DNA of 64,000 nucleotides, taken from an uncultured Paracoccaceae bacterium (GTDB lineage: Bacteria; Pseudomonadota; Alphaproteobacteria; Rhodobacterales; Rhodobacteraceae). Positions 19,468 to 28,336 of this stretch are shown piece by piece. Positions within the stretch are counted from its first letter, which is position 1, and each line of letters opens with the position of its first letter. Under the pieces are notes generated by a model. That model saw nothing but the letters and a program-made list of their open reading frames with translations, searched no databases and was not told where the DNA came from. A program made the position numbers and the translations under genes. The stretch is from positions 372,001 to 436,000 of the forward strand of contig CANMQO010000001.1 in assembly GCA_947500055.1 (NCBI GenBank). The letters are read 5' to 3'.

Positions 19468-21128
19468 CTGACCGCCTGATTTATCTGCCCCTTGGGGGCG
19501 CCGGCGAGATCGGCATGAACGCCTATGTCTATGGCTATGGCCCGCAGGATAATGAGCGGCTGATCGTGGTCGATCTGGGTGTCACCTTTCCCGATATGGA
19601 CGGGACACCGGGGGTGGACCTGATCCTGCCCGATATCGCCTGGCTGGAAGAGCGGAAAGCGCGCATCGACGGCATCTTTATCACCCATGCGCATGAGGAT
19701 CATGTGGGGGCGATCGGCCATTATTGGGAACGGCTGGGTGCGCCCGTTTATGCCCGCCGTTTCACCGCCAACATCGCCCGGCGCAAGCTGAGCGAACATG
19801 GCCATCCCGAAAGCGTTGTGAAAGTGGTGGAGCCTTACCCGCATGTGATCACCTGCAGTCCGTTTAAAGTGTCGTATCTGCCGATCAGCCATTCGATCCC
19901 CGAAAGTGCCGGTCTGTTGATCGATAGTCCTGATGGCCGCGTGCTGCATTCTGGCGATTTCAAGATTGACGAAACCCCGGTGGTTGGTGACCCGTGGGAT
20001 CAGGCGCTTTGGGAGGAAGTGTCCAAAGACGGGGTCAAGGCGCTGGTCTGTGACAGTACCAATGTGTTCTCGGACGCGCCGGGGCGGTCGGAGGCATCCA
20101 TCGGGCCGACCATTACGGAGCTGATGGAAGATGCAACCGGCATGGTCGTGGCGACCACCTTTGCCTCCAACATCGCGCGGCTGAAAACGCTGGCGGTGGC
20201 GGCAAAAGCTGCCGGGCGGTCCGTCTGCCTGCTGGGCCGCGCGATGCGGCGGATGGTTGAGGCGGCGACGGAAGAGGGGATATTGGAGGGCTTCCCGGCC
20301 ACCATTTCCCCCGAAGATGCGCTGAACATCCCCCGTGAGAACCTGATGCTGCTGGTCACCGGTTCCCAAGGCGAAAGGCGGGCGGCATCGGCCCAGCTGG
20401 CGCAGGGGAAATATCTGGGTTTGTCCCTGAAGGAAGGCGATACGTTCCTGTTTTCGTCAAAAACCATTCCCGGCAATGAACGCGGTGTGATCCGGATCAT
20501 GAACCAGTTGTCCGAACTGGGTGTTGATGTGGTCGATGATGCGGGCGGCAAATACCACGTATCCGGCCACGCCAACCGGCCCGATCTGGAGCGGCTGCAC
20601 CAGATCGTCAAACCGCAGATCCTGATCCCGATGCATGGCGAACACCGGCACCTGCGTGAGCATGTGAAGGTTGGGAATGCAGGTGGGTTGACCGGGATTG
20701 TCGCCGTGAACGGGATGATGATTGACCTGTCGGGCAACCAGCCGACGGTGACGGGCTATGTTGATACCGGGCGGACCTATCTGGACGGGACTGTGCAGGT
20801 CGGGGCCATGGACGGCGTGGTACGTGACCGCATTCGTATGGCGCTGAACGGGCATCTGATCGTGACACTGATCATTGATGAAAATGATGAGCCATTGGGT
20901 GATCCATGGGTCGAGCTGAACGGCTTGTCCGAGGTTGGATCATCGAACGCCCCATTGGTTGAAGTGGTCGAGGAAGACCTGAGCCAGTTTATCAACCGGG
21001 CCAGCGCCAAGACGCTGCGGGACGATGTGAAGCTTGAAAAAGAGCTGCGGAGTATCGCCCGGAAAAGCGCGCAGGGCGAGATCGGGAAGAAGCCGGAAGT
21101 GACGGTGATTGTGAGCAGGTTGGGGTAA
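19464..21128 (+). CDS. rnj: Ribonuclease J
   Basis: A metallo-beta-lactamase/beta-CASP RNase (5'-3' exo- and endonuclease) for mRNA turnover and rRNA maturation. It has 554 residues. The zinc motif HAHEDH is at 75-80, the GDFKIDETPV segment supplies a further ligand region, and the beta-CASP part includes TGSQGERRAAS. The C-terminal domain follows (about 450-554). It is the last gene of the nuo-birA-coaX-rnj run and is followed by inverted repeats before a convergent helicase gene. Confidence 0.96.
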   Translation: MTDRLIYLPLGGAGEIGMNAYVYGYGPQDNERLIVVDLGVTFPDMDGTPGVDLILPDIAWLEERKARIDGIFITHAHEDHVGAIGHYWERLGAPVYARRFTANIARRKLSEHGHPESVVKVVEPYPHVITCSPFKVSYLPISHSIPESAGLLIDSPDGRVLHSGDFKIDETPVVGDPWDQALWEEVSKDGVKALVCDSTNVFSDAPGRSEASIGPTITELMEDATGMVVATTFASNIARLKTLAVAAKAAGRSVCLLGRAMRRMVEAATEEGILEGFPATISPEDALNIPRENLMLLVTGSQGERRAASAQLAQGKYLGLSLKEGDTFLFSSKTIPGNERGVIRIMNQLSELGVDVVDDAGGKYHVSGHANRPDLERLHQIVKPQILIPMHGEHRHLREHVKVGNAGGLTGIVAVNGMMIDLSGNQPTVTGYVDTGRTYLDGTVQVGAMDGVVRDRIRMALNGHLIVTLIIDENDEPLGDPWVELNGLSEVGSSNAPLVEVVEEDLSQFINRASAKTLRDDVKLEKELRSIARKSAQGEIGKKPEVTVIVSRLG

Positions 21129-21207
21129 ATCTGGTCCCATGCCGCCTCAGTTTCCCCGGAGACGTTTGATGCCGGGCCAGTTACCCGGCCGTGTGAAGTA
21201 GCGTTCT

Positions 21208-21267
21208 TCCTACCAGATGACCCTGAAGATCTGGTAGGATACCAGACTTCTTTTTGACAGAAGAAGT
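21208..21267. terminator. Inverted repeats between convergent rnj and helicase genes
   Basis: TCCTACCAGAT (21208-21218) pairs with ATCTGGTAGGA (21229-21239), a perfect 11-bp stem with a 10-base loop. Just downstream, ACTTCTT (21246-21252) pairs with AAGAAGT (21261-21267) around a T-rich loop. The two hairpins lie in the 225-bp gap between convergent genes and could stop transcription from either side. There is no long U-tract, so efficiency is uncertain. Confidence 0.55.
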
Positions 21268-21353
21268 GGGATGAATAAGGTGATGTCGGCCGATGCCCGG
21301 CAAGCCGGGCAGCGGTGGTGCCAATGGAGCGTGAGAGATTGTAGGTCGGCTTT

Positions 21354-22772
21354 TTACACCTTCGCCCGTTCCTCAAAGCTCATGGCGATGAACGCGGGCG
21401 TATCATCTCCCATGCCCACCACATCAGGCTCGTTCCGACCGCGCCCGCGTCCGCCGCGTGACCGCTCTTGCCGGGGCTTGTCTTCGCGCTTGGGCTTGTC
21501 GTCCTGTGCGGGCTTTTCGAGCGGTTTGACCTCTGCCGTATCGCCTTCATCGTCCTTTTTCCGGCGATTACGGGTCCGTTTGGGTTTTTCTTCGGGCGCG
21601 GCCTCTTCCTTGGCGGGCGCGCCTTTCATCGGGTTGTCGAGGCGCGGGATCGTTTCCTTGACCAGCCGTTCCACGTCTTCGAGGTTCTTCTCGTCCCGCG
21701 GGATGCAGATCATGATCGCGGTGCCGCTTCGGCCTGCACGGCCGGTCCGCCCGATCCGGTGCACGTAATCTTCGGCATGGCTGGGCACGTCGAAGTTAAA
21801 CACATGGGTGACGGCGGGAATGTCGAGGCCGCGGGCGGCCACGTCGGAGGCCACAAGGAAGCGCAGTTCATTGTCGCGGAACTTGTCCAGCGTCTTGGTC
21901 CGGTGCGACTGGTCCAGATCACCATGGATGGGGGAGGCATTATAGCCGTATTTGTTCAGCGATTTCGCAACGATATCTACATCCGACTTGCGATTGCAGA
22001 AGATGATCGCGTTTGTGCAGGCCTCACCTTCACCATCGATCAGGGCGCGTAGCAGGGCGCGCTTCTCGGATGGTTCCTTGCGCTTCTCAGAGCCTTTGAA
22101 GAGGACTACACCTTGTTTGATGTTCACGTTGGTCGTCGCGGCGCGCGCCACTTCGATCTTGGCTGGGTTGGACAGGAAGGTATTCGTGATCCGCTCGATC
22201 TCCGGCGCCATGGTCGCGCTGAAAAAGAGCGTTTGGCGGGTGAAGGGCGTGCGTTTGAAGATTTCCTCGATATCCGGGATGAAGCCCATGTCGAGCATCC
22301 GGTCAGCCTCATCCACCACCATGACCTTCACATCGGTCAGGATCAGTTTACCGCGTTCCAGATGGTCAAGCAGGCGGCCGGGGGTCGCGATCAGTACATC
22401 GACGCCTTTGTCGATGATCTTATCCTGATCCTTGAAGCTGGTGCCGCCGATCAGTAATGCCTTGGAAAGCTTGGTGTATTTGGCGTAGGTGTCGAAGTTT
22501 TCCGCCACCTGTGCGGCCAGTTCCCGCGTGGGGGCCAGCACCAGTGAGCGGGGCATCCGCGCCCGTGCCCGGCCACGGCCAAGCAGGGTAATCATCGGCA
22601 GGGTGAAAGCGGCGGTCTTGCCGGTGCCGGTCTGGGCGATCCCGAGAACATCGCGCCCTTCGAGCGCCGGGGCGATTGCGCCTGCCTGAATGGGTGTCGG
22701 GGTGTCGTAACCGGTTTCGGCGATGGCTTTGAGAACCTTGGCATCAAGGTTCAAGTCAGAAAATTTGGTCAT
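21354..22772 (-). CDS. DEAD-box RNA helicase (RhlE-like)
   Basis: An ATP-dependent RNA helicase of 472 residues. Motifs in order: PTPIQAGAIAPAL (Q motif region), AQTGTGKTAAFTLP (I), VDEADRMLDMGF (II), SATMAPEI (III), and HRIGRTGRAGRSG (VI). The tail is basic and low complexity (KRTRNRRKK, GGRGRGR), typical of RNA-binding extensions, and ends AFIAMSFEERAKV. The frame runs to 22841, but the ATG at 22772 gives the conserved MTKFSDLNL start. RhlE is the closest type by motif context; the exact subfamily is not certain. Confidence 0.93.
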   Translation of the reverse strand: MTKFSDLNLDAKVLKAIAETGYDTPTPIQAGAIAPALEGRDVLGIAQTGTGKTAAFTLPMITLLGRGRARARMPRSLVLAPTRELAAQVAENFDTYAKYTKLSKALLIGGTSFKDQDKIIDKGVDVLIATPGRLLDHLERGKLILTDVKVMVVDEADRMLDMGFIPDIEEIFKRTPFTRQTLFFSATMAPEIERITNTFLSNPAKIEVARAATTNVNIKQGVVLFKGSEKRKEPSEKRALLRALIDGEGEACTNAIIFCNRKSDVDIVAKSLNKYGYNASPIHGDLDQSHRTKTLDKFRDNELRFLVASDVAARGLDIPAVTHVFNFDVPSHAEDYVHRIGRTGRAGRSGTAIMICIPRDEKNLEDVERLVKETIPRLDNPMKGAPAKEEAAPEEKPKRTRNRRKKDDEGDTAEVKPLEKPAQDDKPKREDKPRQERSRGGRGRGRNEPDVVGMGDDTPAFIAMSFEERAKV

Positions 22773-22920
22773 ATACGTCCTGTTTCTGCGGGTCGGTCCG
22801 CAAAGGTGAAAGGACGCAATATTCCGCAGCGTCCCGAGCATCGATGGCCATGAATTGGCCGTGTTCGCGCATAACTGAATTGCCGTTCAGGGTCAAGGCG
22901 GCGGACCTTAACCGTCCGTG

Positions 22921-23664
22921 TTACTTGGCGTTTTCCGCCCCCTGACGCATCAATGCAAAGCGGCGAAAGACGGTGCCGTCGTCCTCGTTCAGCAACGTCA
23001 GCAAGTGCCGGGCCAGACGCCCCGTTGCGGGGGCATCATTGCTGTCTCGCCAAAGCGGGGCCAGAAGATGCGCCTCCAGATCACCTTTGAGAACGGAAAA
23101 ATCCTTCATGCCCATTGGCAGCGGCGCCTTGTTCCGGTCCATGATCCTGAATGGTGTCTGCGCCGAGAGCCCGGAATAGCTGCGCTCGGCTTCGTATATT
23201 TTCATAAGCGAAAACAATATGTTGAAAGACTGCGCCAGCTTACGGTCAGGCTCTGATTTGCCGTGATCCGCAAAGGTGATGATGGCCGATATCAGCCAGC
23301 GGGTCGGCAGGTTGCCCAGCATCCAATCCTCTTCTTCCGCCCAAAGGCGCAGAAATAGGGCGGGCGCGTGGTCGGGGTAGGTGTGTTTACGCAGATGCGA
23401 GATAAGCAGCCCATGTAGCAGTGCCAGTTCGCTCTGACCTGATAACTCGCCCAGCAACATGTGTCGTTTTTTGGCTACCCGGCTGAGCCCGTCAGGTCGC
23501 GGATTGATCTGTGGCGGCAGGGGTTGCGCGGCCAGTGTTTTGAAATCCACGTCGATTGCTGGCAGTTCCTCACCGGTTTCATGGGTGAGCAGCGAGCGCC
23601 GCTGGCGGTAAGAGGGCAGCAAGGAACGGATACCGCCGGGAAAGGTCTCGCTTTGTTTGGTCAT
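22921..23664 (-). CDS. Conserved protein of unknown function
   Basis: A 247-residue soluble protein, mostly helical, with no signal peptide or membrane helix. The central part is rich in aromatic and charged residues (RLWAEEEDWMLGNLPTRWLIS, FNILFSLMKIYEAERSY), and a Pro/Arg-rich N-terminal stretch is followed by a well-packed helical body. I do not recognise a domain. It lies upstream of the helicase gene on the same strand (148-bp gap) and divergent from a lipoprotein gene. Coding character is good throughout. Confidence 0.75.
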   Translation of the reverse strand: MTKQSETFPGGIRSLLPSYRQRRSLLTHETGEELPAIDVDFKTLAAQPLPPQINPRPDGLSRVAKKRHMLLGELSGQSELALLHGLLISHLRKHTYPDHAPALFLRLWAEEEDWMLGNLPTRWLISAIITFADHGKSEPDRKLAQSFNILFSLMKIYEAERSYSGLSAQTPFRIMDRNKAPLPMGMKDFSVLKGDLEAHLLAPLWRDSNDAPATGRLARHLLTLLNEDDGTVFRRFALMRQGAENAK

Positions 23665-23807
23665 TGGTTTTCCCTGCGCTTTTTGGTGATTATCCGGGGC
23701 TGATCGGCGCGTGGCAAGCAGGTCTTTGCGGATTGGTTTGATCGCGTATTGCGTGTGTGTTTTTCTGCGGCTACACGCGTTGTTAAGGGCAGTGGGAGGG
23801 TGTGAAA

Positions 23808-24458
23808 ATGAGATATTCAGTTCTCGGTATCGTGTTGTTGGCAGCGTGTTCTTCGGGGGGCGGTGGTGATAGCGATGAAATCATAGATGTCGAGCAGGCG
23901 GTGACGGCGGACGATCTCAAAGATGATCTGCGGCTCATTGTCAGAGCGGCCCGGAATGATTTTTCGACGGAGTTTGCAACGCTTCCGACAACCGGCACAG
24001 TCGATTACGTCGGTGGCATGGTCATGCAATGGCGGGCCGATCCGGCGTCGAGCTACCCCGCGGAAGGTATTCGCGGTCTGACGACTTTGACCGCTGATTT
24101 CGACACGGGCGAGGTGACGGGTGAGGTGACGGACATCATCGGGTCAGAAGACCTTGCGTTTGACAGCCAGCCGTTTGATGGCAGTCTTGTGGTTGCGGGC
24201 GCGACACTTCCCGACGAGGCTGACTATGTTGTTGATACCGGTACTTTCGATCCACTCAACCTGCAGGGTGGGATGACGACGGGCACATTAACCGGTCCGG
24301 ATGGGTCGGAACTTGTCTTCAACGCAGCGTTTTCCGGTGATTTTCGTGGTGAGGGTGCTGCGTATTTCTACGGTGTTTATGAAGGTGGCACCGTCACTGT
24401 TGATGGCGATGACAGGGATGTCCTTATTGGTGCCATTGCGGGCACACGCGAACCTTAA
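23808..24458 (+). CDS. TbpB-like barrel lipoprotein (copy 1)
   Basis: A 216-residue predicted lipoprotein: MRYSVLGIVLLAAC with the lipobox Cys14, a Ser/Gly-rich spacer, then an all-beta domain. Repeated features are GTVDYVGGMVM, TADFDTGEVTGEV, QPFDGSLVVAGA and SGDFRGEGAAYFYGVYEGG, the pattern of the small 8-strand barrel of transferrin-binding-protein-like (Slam-substrate-like) lipoproteins. Two related genes lie within 4 kb. The ATG at 23808 follows GGGAGGG; a GTG at 23802 is possible. It converges with the next gene, sharing 4 bp. Confidence 0.75.
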   Translation: MRYSVLGIVLLAACSSGGGGDSDEIIDVEQAVTADDLKDDLRLIVRAARNDFSTEFATLPTTGTVDYVGGMVMQWRADPASSYPAEGIRGLTTLTADFDTGEVTGEVTDIIGSEDLAFDSQPFDGSLVVAGATLPDEADYVVDTGTFDPLNLQGGMTTGTLTGPDGSELVFNAAFSGDFRGEGAAYFYGVYEGGTVTVDGDDRDVLIGAIAGTREP

Positions 24459-25090
24459 ACGCCGTGCTGGCGTTGACGTGTCACACTTGGATGAAGCTGA
24501 ACTGCGTAACCCTGCTTCAGGACATCGACAGTCGGGCGCGGGGTCAGGACGTCGGCCATAGCAGAATGTTCAATCGTCACGGGCTTTGCGTATCCATTCG
24601 GTTGGAACGGATAGAGGAGGCCGTCCGCCACAAGATGTGCCGCACCATCGTGTAACACCATGGCCCCTGTTGGCAGGGTGTGAAACCGGGCGCCATGTCG
24701 CCGCTGCACCCTTGTTCCGGGGATGATGCGGGTTGCGTGAAGTGTTTTGTCCATCTGGACTGCCTTCGGACGGGTGCCGGAATGCGCGGTCCAGGCTGCC
24801 ACAAACCGCGCATATGCATCCCGCCTGCAATAGCCGCAAGGTCGATGCCCTGCGGCCAGGGCAACAGCCTCGTCCAGAAAGAATAGCTCGGTCCAGTTGC
24901 GGCCTGTCATGACCTGACGCCTGCGTCCTTGCCAATCGAGGGTGCAGCAGATCCATGCGTGATGTGACCAGCGAGACGTCCCGAGCGTTCGGTCCGGACG
25001 ATGGATAATGCCGCGATTGCCCGTCAGCGTGCCGCGGGCCGAAATGGCTGTGATCTCGCCTGAAGGCAGCACGCGGTTTTGAAGTGGCAT
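24455..25090 (-). CDS. Conserved protein with CGYC motif
   Basis: A 211-residue soluble protein. The core around GRNWTELFFLDEAVALAAGHR followed by PCGYCRRDAYARFVAAW looks strongly constrained, with a CX2C pair and nearby His and Arg residues that could bind a metal. The N-terminal part (EITAISARGTLTGNRGIIH) and the Pro-rich middle (LLYPFQPNGY) also look conserved. I recall similar uncharacterised proteins in alphaproteobacteria but no function. It is convergent with one lipoprotein gene and its 5' side faces another. Confidence 0.7.
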   Translation of the reverse strand: MPLQNRVLPSGEITAISARGTLTGNRGIIHRPDRTLGTSRWSHHAWICCTLDWQGRRRQVMTGRNWTELFFLDEAVALAAGHRPCGYCRRDAYARFVAAWTAHSGTRPKAVQMDKTLHATRIIPGTRVQRRHGARFHTLPTGAMVLHDGAAHLVADGLLYPFQPNGYAKPVTIEHSAMADVLTPRPTVDVLKQGYAVQLHPSVTRQRQHGV

Positions 25091-25279
25091 TGTGAGACCT
25101 TGCGCTTGCTATGTGTCTCAATGGTTAACTGATCATCCATTGAATACGACAAAACCTGCATTTTCGATGATTGCCAAGTTTTGTCCGATGGACCTCGAAA
25201 GCTGTATTGCGATTCCCGTCCCAAATCTATCGGAAGACCATTTTGCATCAGCGATTTTCCGATAGGAGAACGATAGTAT

Positions 25280-25864
25280 TCACTTCTCAGCCCGGAACGC
25301 AGAATTGTCGCTGGTCAATTCGAAGTCGCCCAAGTCGCTTTCAACATCTCCTTTGATCACTCCGGCAATGTATTCTTCATCACTTCCGAAGAAATCGCCG
25401 ACAATAAAGGCATCTACGGCATAGGCGTTGTCATCGGGATCACTGATCGTTCCATCGATTTCGCCGACGAACGCATAGGTGGTATCTGGATCGGCCGATC
25501 TATTGATATCCCCATTAGCGACTTCCAATTTGCCGTCATAAGCAAACCCTTTTTCGTCTGCGAAACCGGTTGCTTCACCGTCGAATTGTGAAGCGGCGAA
25601 ATCAACAGCAAGGTCCAATTCGCCAATCACGATAAGGCTTTGGGGCGTCGTGAAAAATACGCTGCCGTTATAGTTTGCGGATCCCGAGGTAGGTAATGTA
25701 CTGGCGTCAACCACCGAGTTAAAGTCAATCTCATTGTTGATGCTAAGAAATGTCGCGCGCAAATCGGAAAATGTTTCTGTTCCGTTTGCGTTGCTTCCGC
25801 CGCCGCCACCGGTACTGCACGCGGCAACCAGAACCATCGCACTGATTGAAGATATGTATTTCAT
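25280..25864 (-). CDS. TbpB-like barrel lipoprotein (copy 2)
   Basis: A 194-residue predicted lipoprotein: MKYISSISAMVLVAAC, lipobox Cys16, then STGGGGGSN and an acidic beta-rich domain. It shares with the other two copies the GSANYNGSVFF strand, LAVDFAASQFDGEATGF, FAYDGKLEV and VGDFFGSDEEYIAGVIKG. It is more acidic than copy 1. It sits between the CGYC protein and prfC, both on the same strand but separated by over 100 bp, so it is probably transcribed alone. Ligand and surface exposure are unknown. Confidence 0.75.
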   Translation of the reverse strand: MKYISSISAMVLVAACSTGGGGGSNANGTETFSDLRATFLSINNEIDFNSVVDASTLPTSGSANYNGSVFFTTPQSLIVIGELDLAVDFAASQFDGEATGFADEKGFAYDGKLEVANGDINRSADPDTTYAFVGEIDGTISDPDDNAYAVDAFIVGDFFGSDEEYIAGVIKGDVESDLGDFELTSDNSAFRAEK

Positions 25865-25979
25865 GTCAACTCACTATTCTGACGCCCCTGAGGGGGATAA
25901 ATGCAAAGCGGCACCGGCCAACAAGCGCAATCGCTGCGAGAGGGGATATTCAACGTCGAGTTGTTGCGACCTTACAACG

Positions 25980-27575
25980 TCAGACCATCATTTCCTTGGT
26001 CGCACTGAGGGTGACGTCGGGGTAATCGCGGCCAACTCTGTCGATATCCCATTGCAGACGCGTCAGGAAAACCACATCGCCATCATTATCCTCTGCGATA
26101 TGCTGCTTGTTGGCGGCTGCGAATTTTTCGACCGCATCCTTGTCGCCATGCACCCAGCGGGCGGATGTGAATTGAGATGGTTCGAACCGCACCGGCAGGC
26201 CGTATTCCATCTCGATACGGCTGGCGAGCACTTCGAACTGCAACGCGCCCACAACCCCAACAATGAAACCCGACCCGAATGTGGGTTTGAATATCTTGGC
26301 AGCACCCTCTTCGGCGAATTGCATCAGTGCCTTTTCAAGGTGCTTTGCCTTTAGCGGATCACCAGCCCGACAGGTTTGCAGTAATTCAGGTGCGAAGGAC
26401 GGAATACCTGACACGCGCAGGGCCTCGCCCTCGGTGAGGGTGTCGCCGATACGGAGTTGCCCGTGGTTGGGGATGCCGATGATGTCGCCTGCCCATGCCT
26501 CTTCCGCCAATTCGCGATCGGCGGCGAGGAACAGGACCGGGTTGGTGATGGCCATCTGCTTTTTGGAGCGTACATGGGTCAGTTTCATGCCCCGTTCGAA
26601 ATGCCCAGACGCAAGACGCAGGAACGCGACACGGTCGCGGTGCTTGGGGTCCATATTTGCCTGCACCTTAAAGACGAAACCTGCGACCTTCTTTTCTTCG
26701 GGTGCGATTTCGCGTGGCTGGGCGGATTGAACCTGCGGCTCGGGGCCGTAAGTGCCGATGCCATCCATCAGTTCCTTGACCCCGAACGAGTTAATGGCGG
26801 AGCCGAACCAGATTGGCGTCATCGACCCGTTCAACACGCTTTCATGATCAAGTTTGGGCAAGAGTTCCTTGGCCATCTCGATCTCTTCGAGGAATTTTTC
26901 CAGCAGATGCGCCGGCACGTTTTCGGCGAGTTTGGGGTCGTCCAAACCGGTGATTTTGATACTTTCGGCGACCTTGTTCCGGTCGGCCCGGTCCATAAGT
27001 TCCAACCGGTCGCGCAGGATATCGTAGGTCCCCATAAATTCGCGCCCAACACCGATCGGCCATGCGGCGGGGGTGACGTCAATGGCGAGGTTTTCCTGGA
27101 TTTCATCAATGATTTCAAACGTATCCCGGCTTTCGCGGTCCATCTTGTTACAGAAGGTCAGGATCGGCAGGTCGCGCAGGCGGCAGACCTCGAACAGCTT
27201 TTGCGTCTGGCTTTCCACGCCCTTGGCCCCGTCGATCACCATGACGGCAGCATCTACCGCCGTCAGCGTGCGATAGGTATCTTCCGAGAAGTCCGAGTGT
27301 CCGGGTGTGTCGACCAGATTGAACCGGAATTGCTCAAAATCGAACGACATGGCGGAGGCGGATACTGAAATCCCCCGATCCTTTTCCATCTGCATGAAAT
27401 CCGACCGGGTCCGCCGCGCTTCGCCCTTGGCGCGCACCTGTCCAGCCATCTGAATAGCACCACCATATAGCAGGAACTTTTCGGTCAGCGTCGTCTTACC
27501 CGCGTCGGGGTGCGAGATGATCGCAAAGGTCCGGCGACGGGCGATTTCGGGGGGAAGTGCGGGGCGATTTGTCAT
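25980..27575 (-). CDS. prfC: Peptide chain release factor 3
   Basis: A translational GTPase that recycles RF1/RF2 after termination. It has 531 residues. G motifs: SHPDAGKTTLTEKFL (G1), DRGISVSASAMSF (G2), DTPGHSDFSEDTYR (G3) and CNKMDRE (G4), followed by domain II and the RF3-specific C-terminal domain. The ATG at 27575 gives the normal N-terminus. It is divergent from a lipoprotein gene. Confidence 0.97.
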   Translation of the reverse strand: MTNRPALPPEIARRRTFAIISHPDAGKTTLTEKFLLYGGAIQMAGQVRAKGEARRTRSDFMQMEKDRGISVSASAMSFDFEQFRFNLVDTPGHSDFSEDTYRTLTAVDAAVMVIDGAKGVESQTQKLFEVCRLRDLPILTFCNKMDRESRDTFEIIDEIQENLAIDVTPAAWPIGVGREFMGTYDILRDRLELMDRADRNKVAESIKITGLDDPKLAENVPAHLLEKFLEEIEMAKELLPKLDHESVLNGSMTPIWFGSAINSFGVKELMDGIGTYGPEPQVQSAQPREIAPEEKKVAGFVFKVQANMDPKHRDRVAFLRLASGHFERGMKLTHVRSKKQMAITNPVLFLAADRELAEEAWAGDIIGIPNHGQLRIGDTLTEGEALRVSGIPSFAPELLQTCRAGDPLKAKHLEKALMQFAEEGAAKIFKPTFGSGFIVGVVGALQFEVLASRIEMEYGLPVRFEPSQFTSARWVHGDKDAVEKFAAANKQHIAEDNDGDVVFLTRLQWDIDRVGRDYPDVTLSATKEMMV

Positions 27576-27686
27576 GACGCCCCTTTAGGCTGTCAGCATC
27601 AAAAGGGCAATGCGCGGGTTGGCTTAACTGAACCTTGGGCTTTGTCTGCTAGCCCTGTTGCGAAATGGTTCGAATGGGGTTTCGTG

Positions 27687-28319
27687 ATGCGGTTTTGGTT
27701 GGGCGTTGCTGTGCTGATGCTTGCAGGATGCGGTGGCGGCGGCGGCGGCACGAGCGGTGGCGGTGGCGGGGGCGGTGCGGGAATTGATCCGCGGCTGGCG
27801 CGCATTGATATTTATGAGGCGCAGCGCCTGCGGGTTCTGGGTGATCCGGGGGCTGGCGTGATGGGGATGCCACTTACGGAGGATGCGAATGTTCCGGTGA
27901 CCGGCAGTGCGGAATATACCGGCTCTGCCAGTATCATTCTGGAGACGATGCCTGACGCGGCGTTGATTGTTGGTGACGCCACGGTCGCGATGGATTTCGC
28001 AGCAAACGAGGTGACGGGAGAAATGGATAATTTTCTGGGCACCGATCCAAATGGCAATATCCGCAACTTCGATGGCCGTCTGACGATCAACGCCGGTCGG
28101 ATTGGTGACGCAACTCCGAATGCCTGGTCGCTGGACTATGCGGGAACGGTTTCCGCGCCCGGCCAATCTTATGTCATGGCCGGCACGGTTGAGGGGGAGT
28201 TTCTGGGGGATCGGGCCAGTGCGATTGCGGGATTGGAGTTGGAAGCAGAGATTGTCGCAAATGGTGTCCTGATTGATGGTGCGGTGACCATCATCGGAGA
28301 GGGGGCGGTCACGCCCTAG
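27687..28319 (+). CDS. TbpB-like barrel lipoprotein (copy 3)
   Basis: A 210-residue predicted lipoprotein: MRFWLGVAVLMLAGC with Cys15, followed by a glycine-only spacer (runs of Gly broken by Thr-Ser) and an all-beta domain. It has GSAEYTGSASII, VAMDFAANEVTGEMDNF, NFDGRLTINAG and GTVEGEFLGDRASAIAG, matching the other two copies in order. The long Gly run suggests a flexible tether from the membrane. The ATG at 27687 is chosen over a longer frame because it starts the signal peptide. Its 3' end lies 17 bp from the convergent Hint gene. Confidence 0.75.
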   Translation: MRFWLGVAVLMLAGCGGGGGGTSGGGGGGGAGIDPRLARIDIYEAQRLRVLGDPGAGVMGMPLTEDANVPVTGSAEYTGSASIILETMPDAALIVGDATVAMDFAANEVTGEMDNFLGTDPNGNIRNFDGRLTINAGRIGDATPNAWSLDYAGTVSAPGQSYVMAGTVEGEFLGDRASAIAGLELEAEIVANGVLIDGAVTIIGEGAVTP

Positions 28320-28336
28320 CGCGCCAAATCCACTGA

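Noticed and set aside
21271-21768. 165-codon plus-strand frame downstream of RNase J
   Set aside because: It lies antisense over the helicase C-terminal low-complexity tail and is Ser/Arg-rich without any domain.
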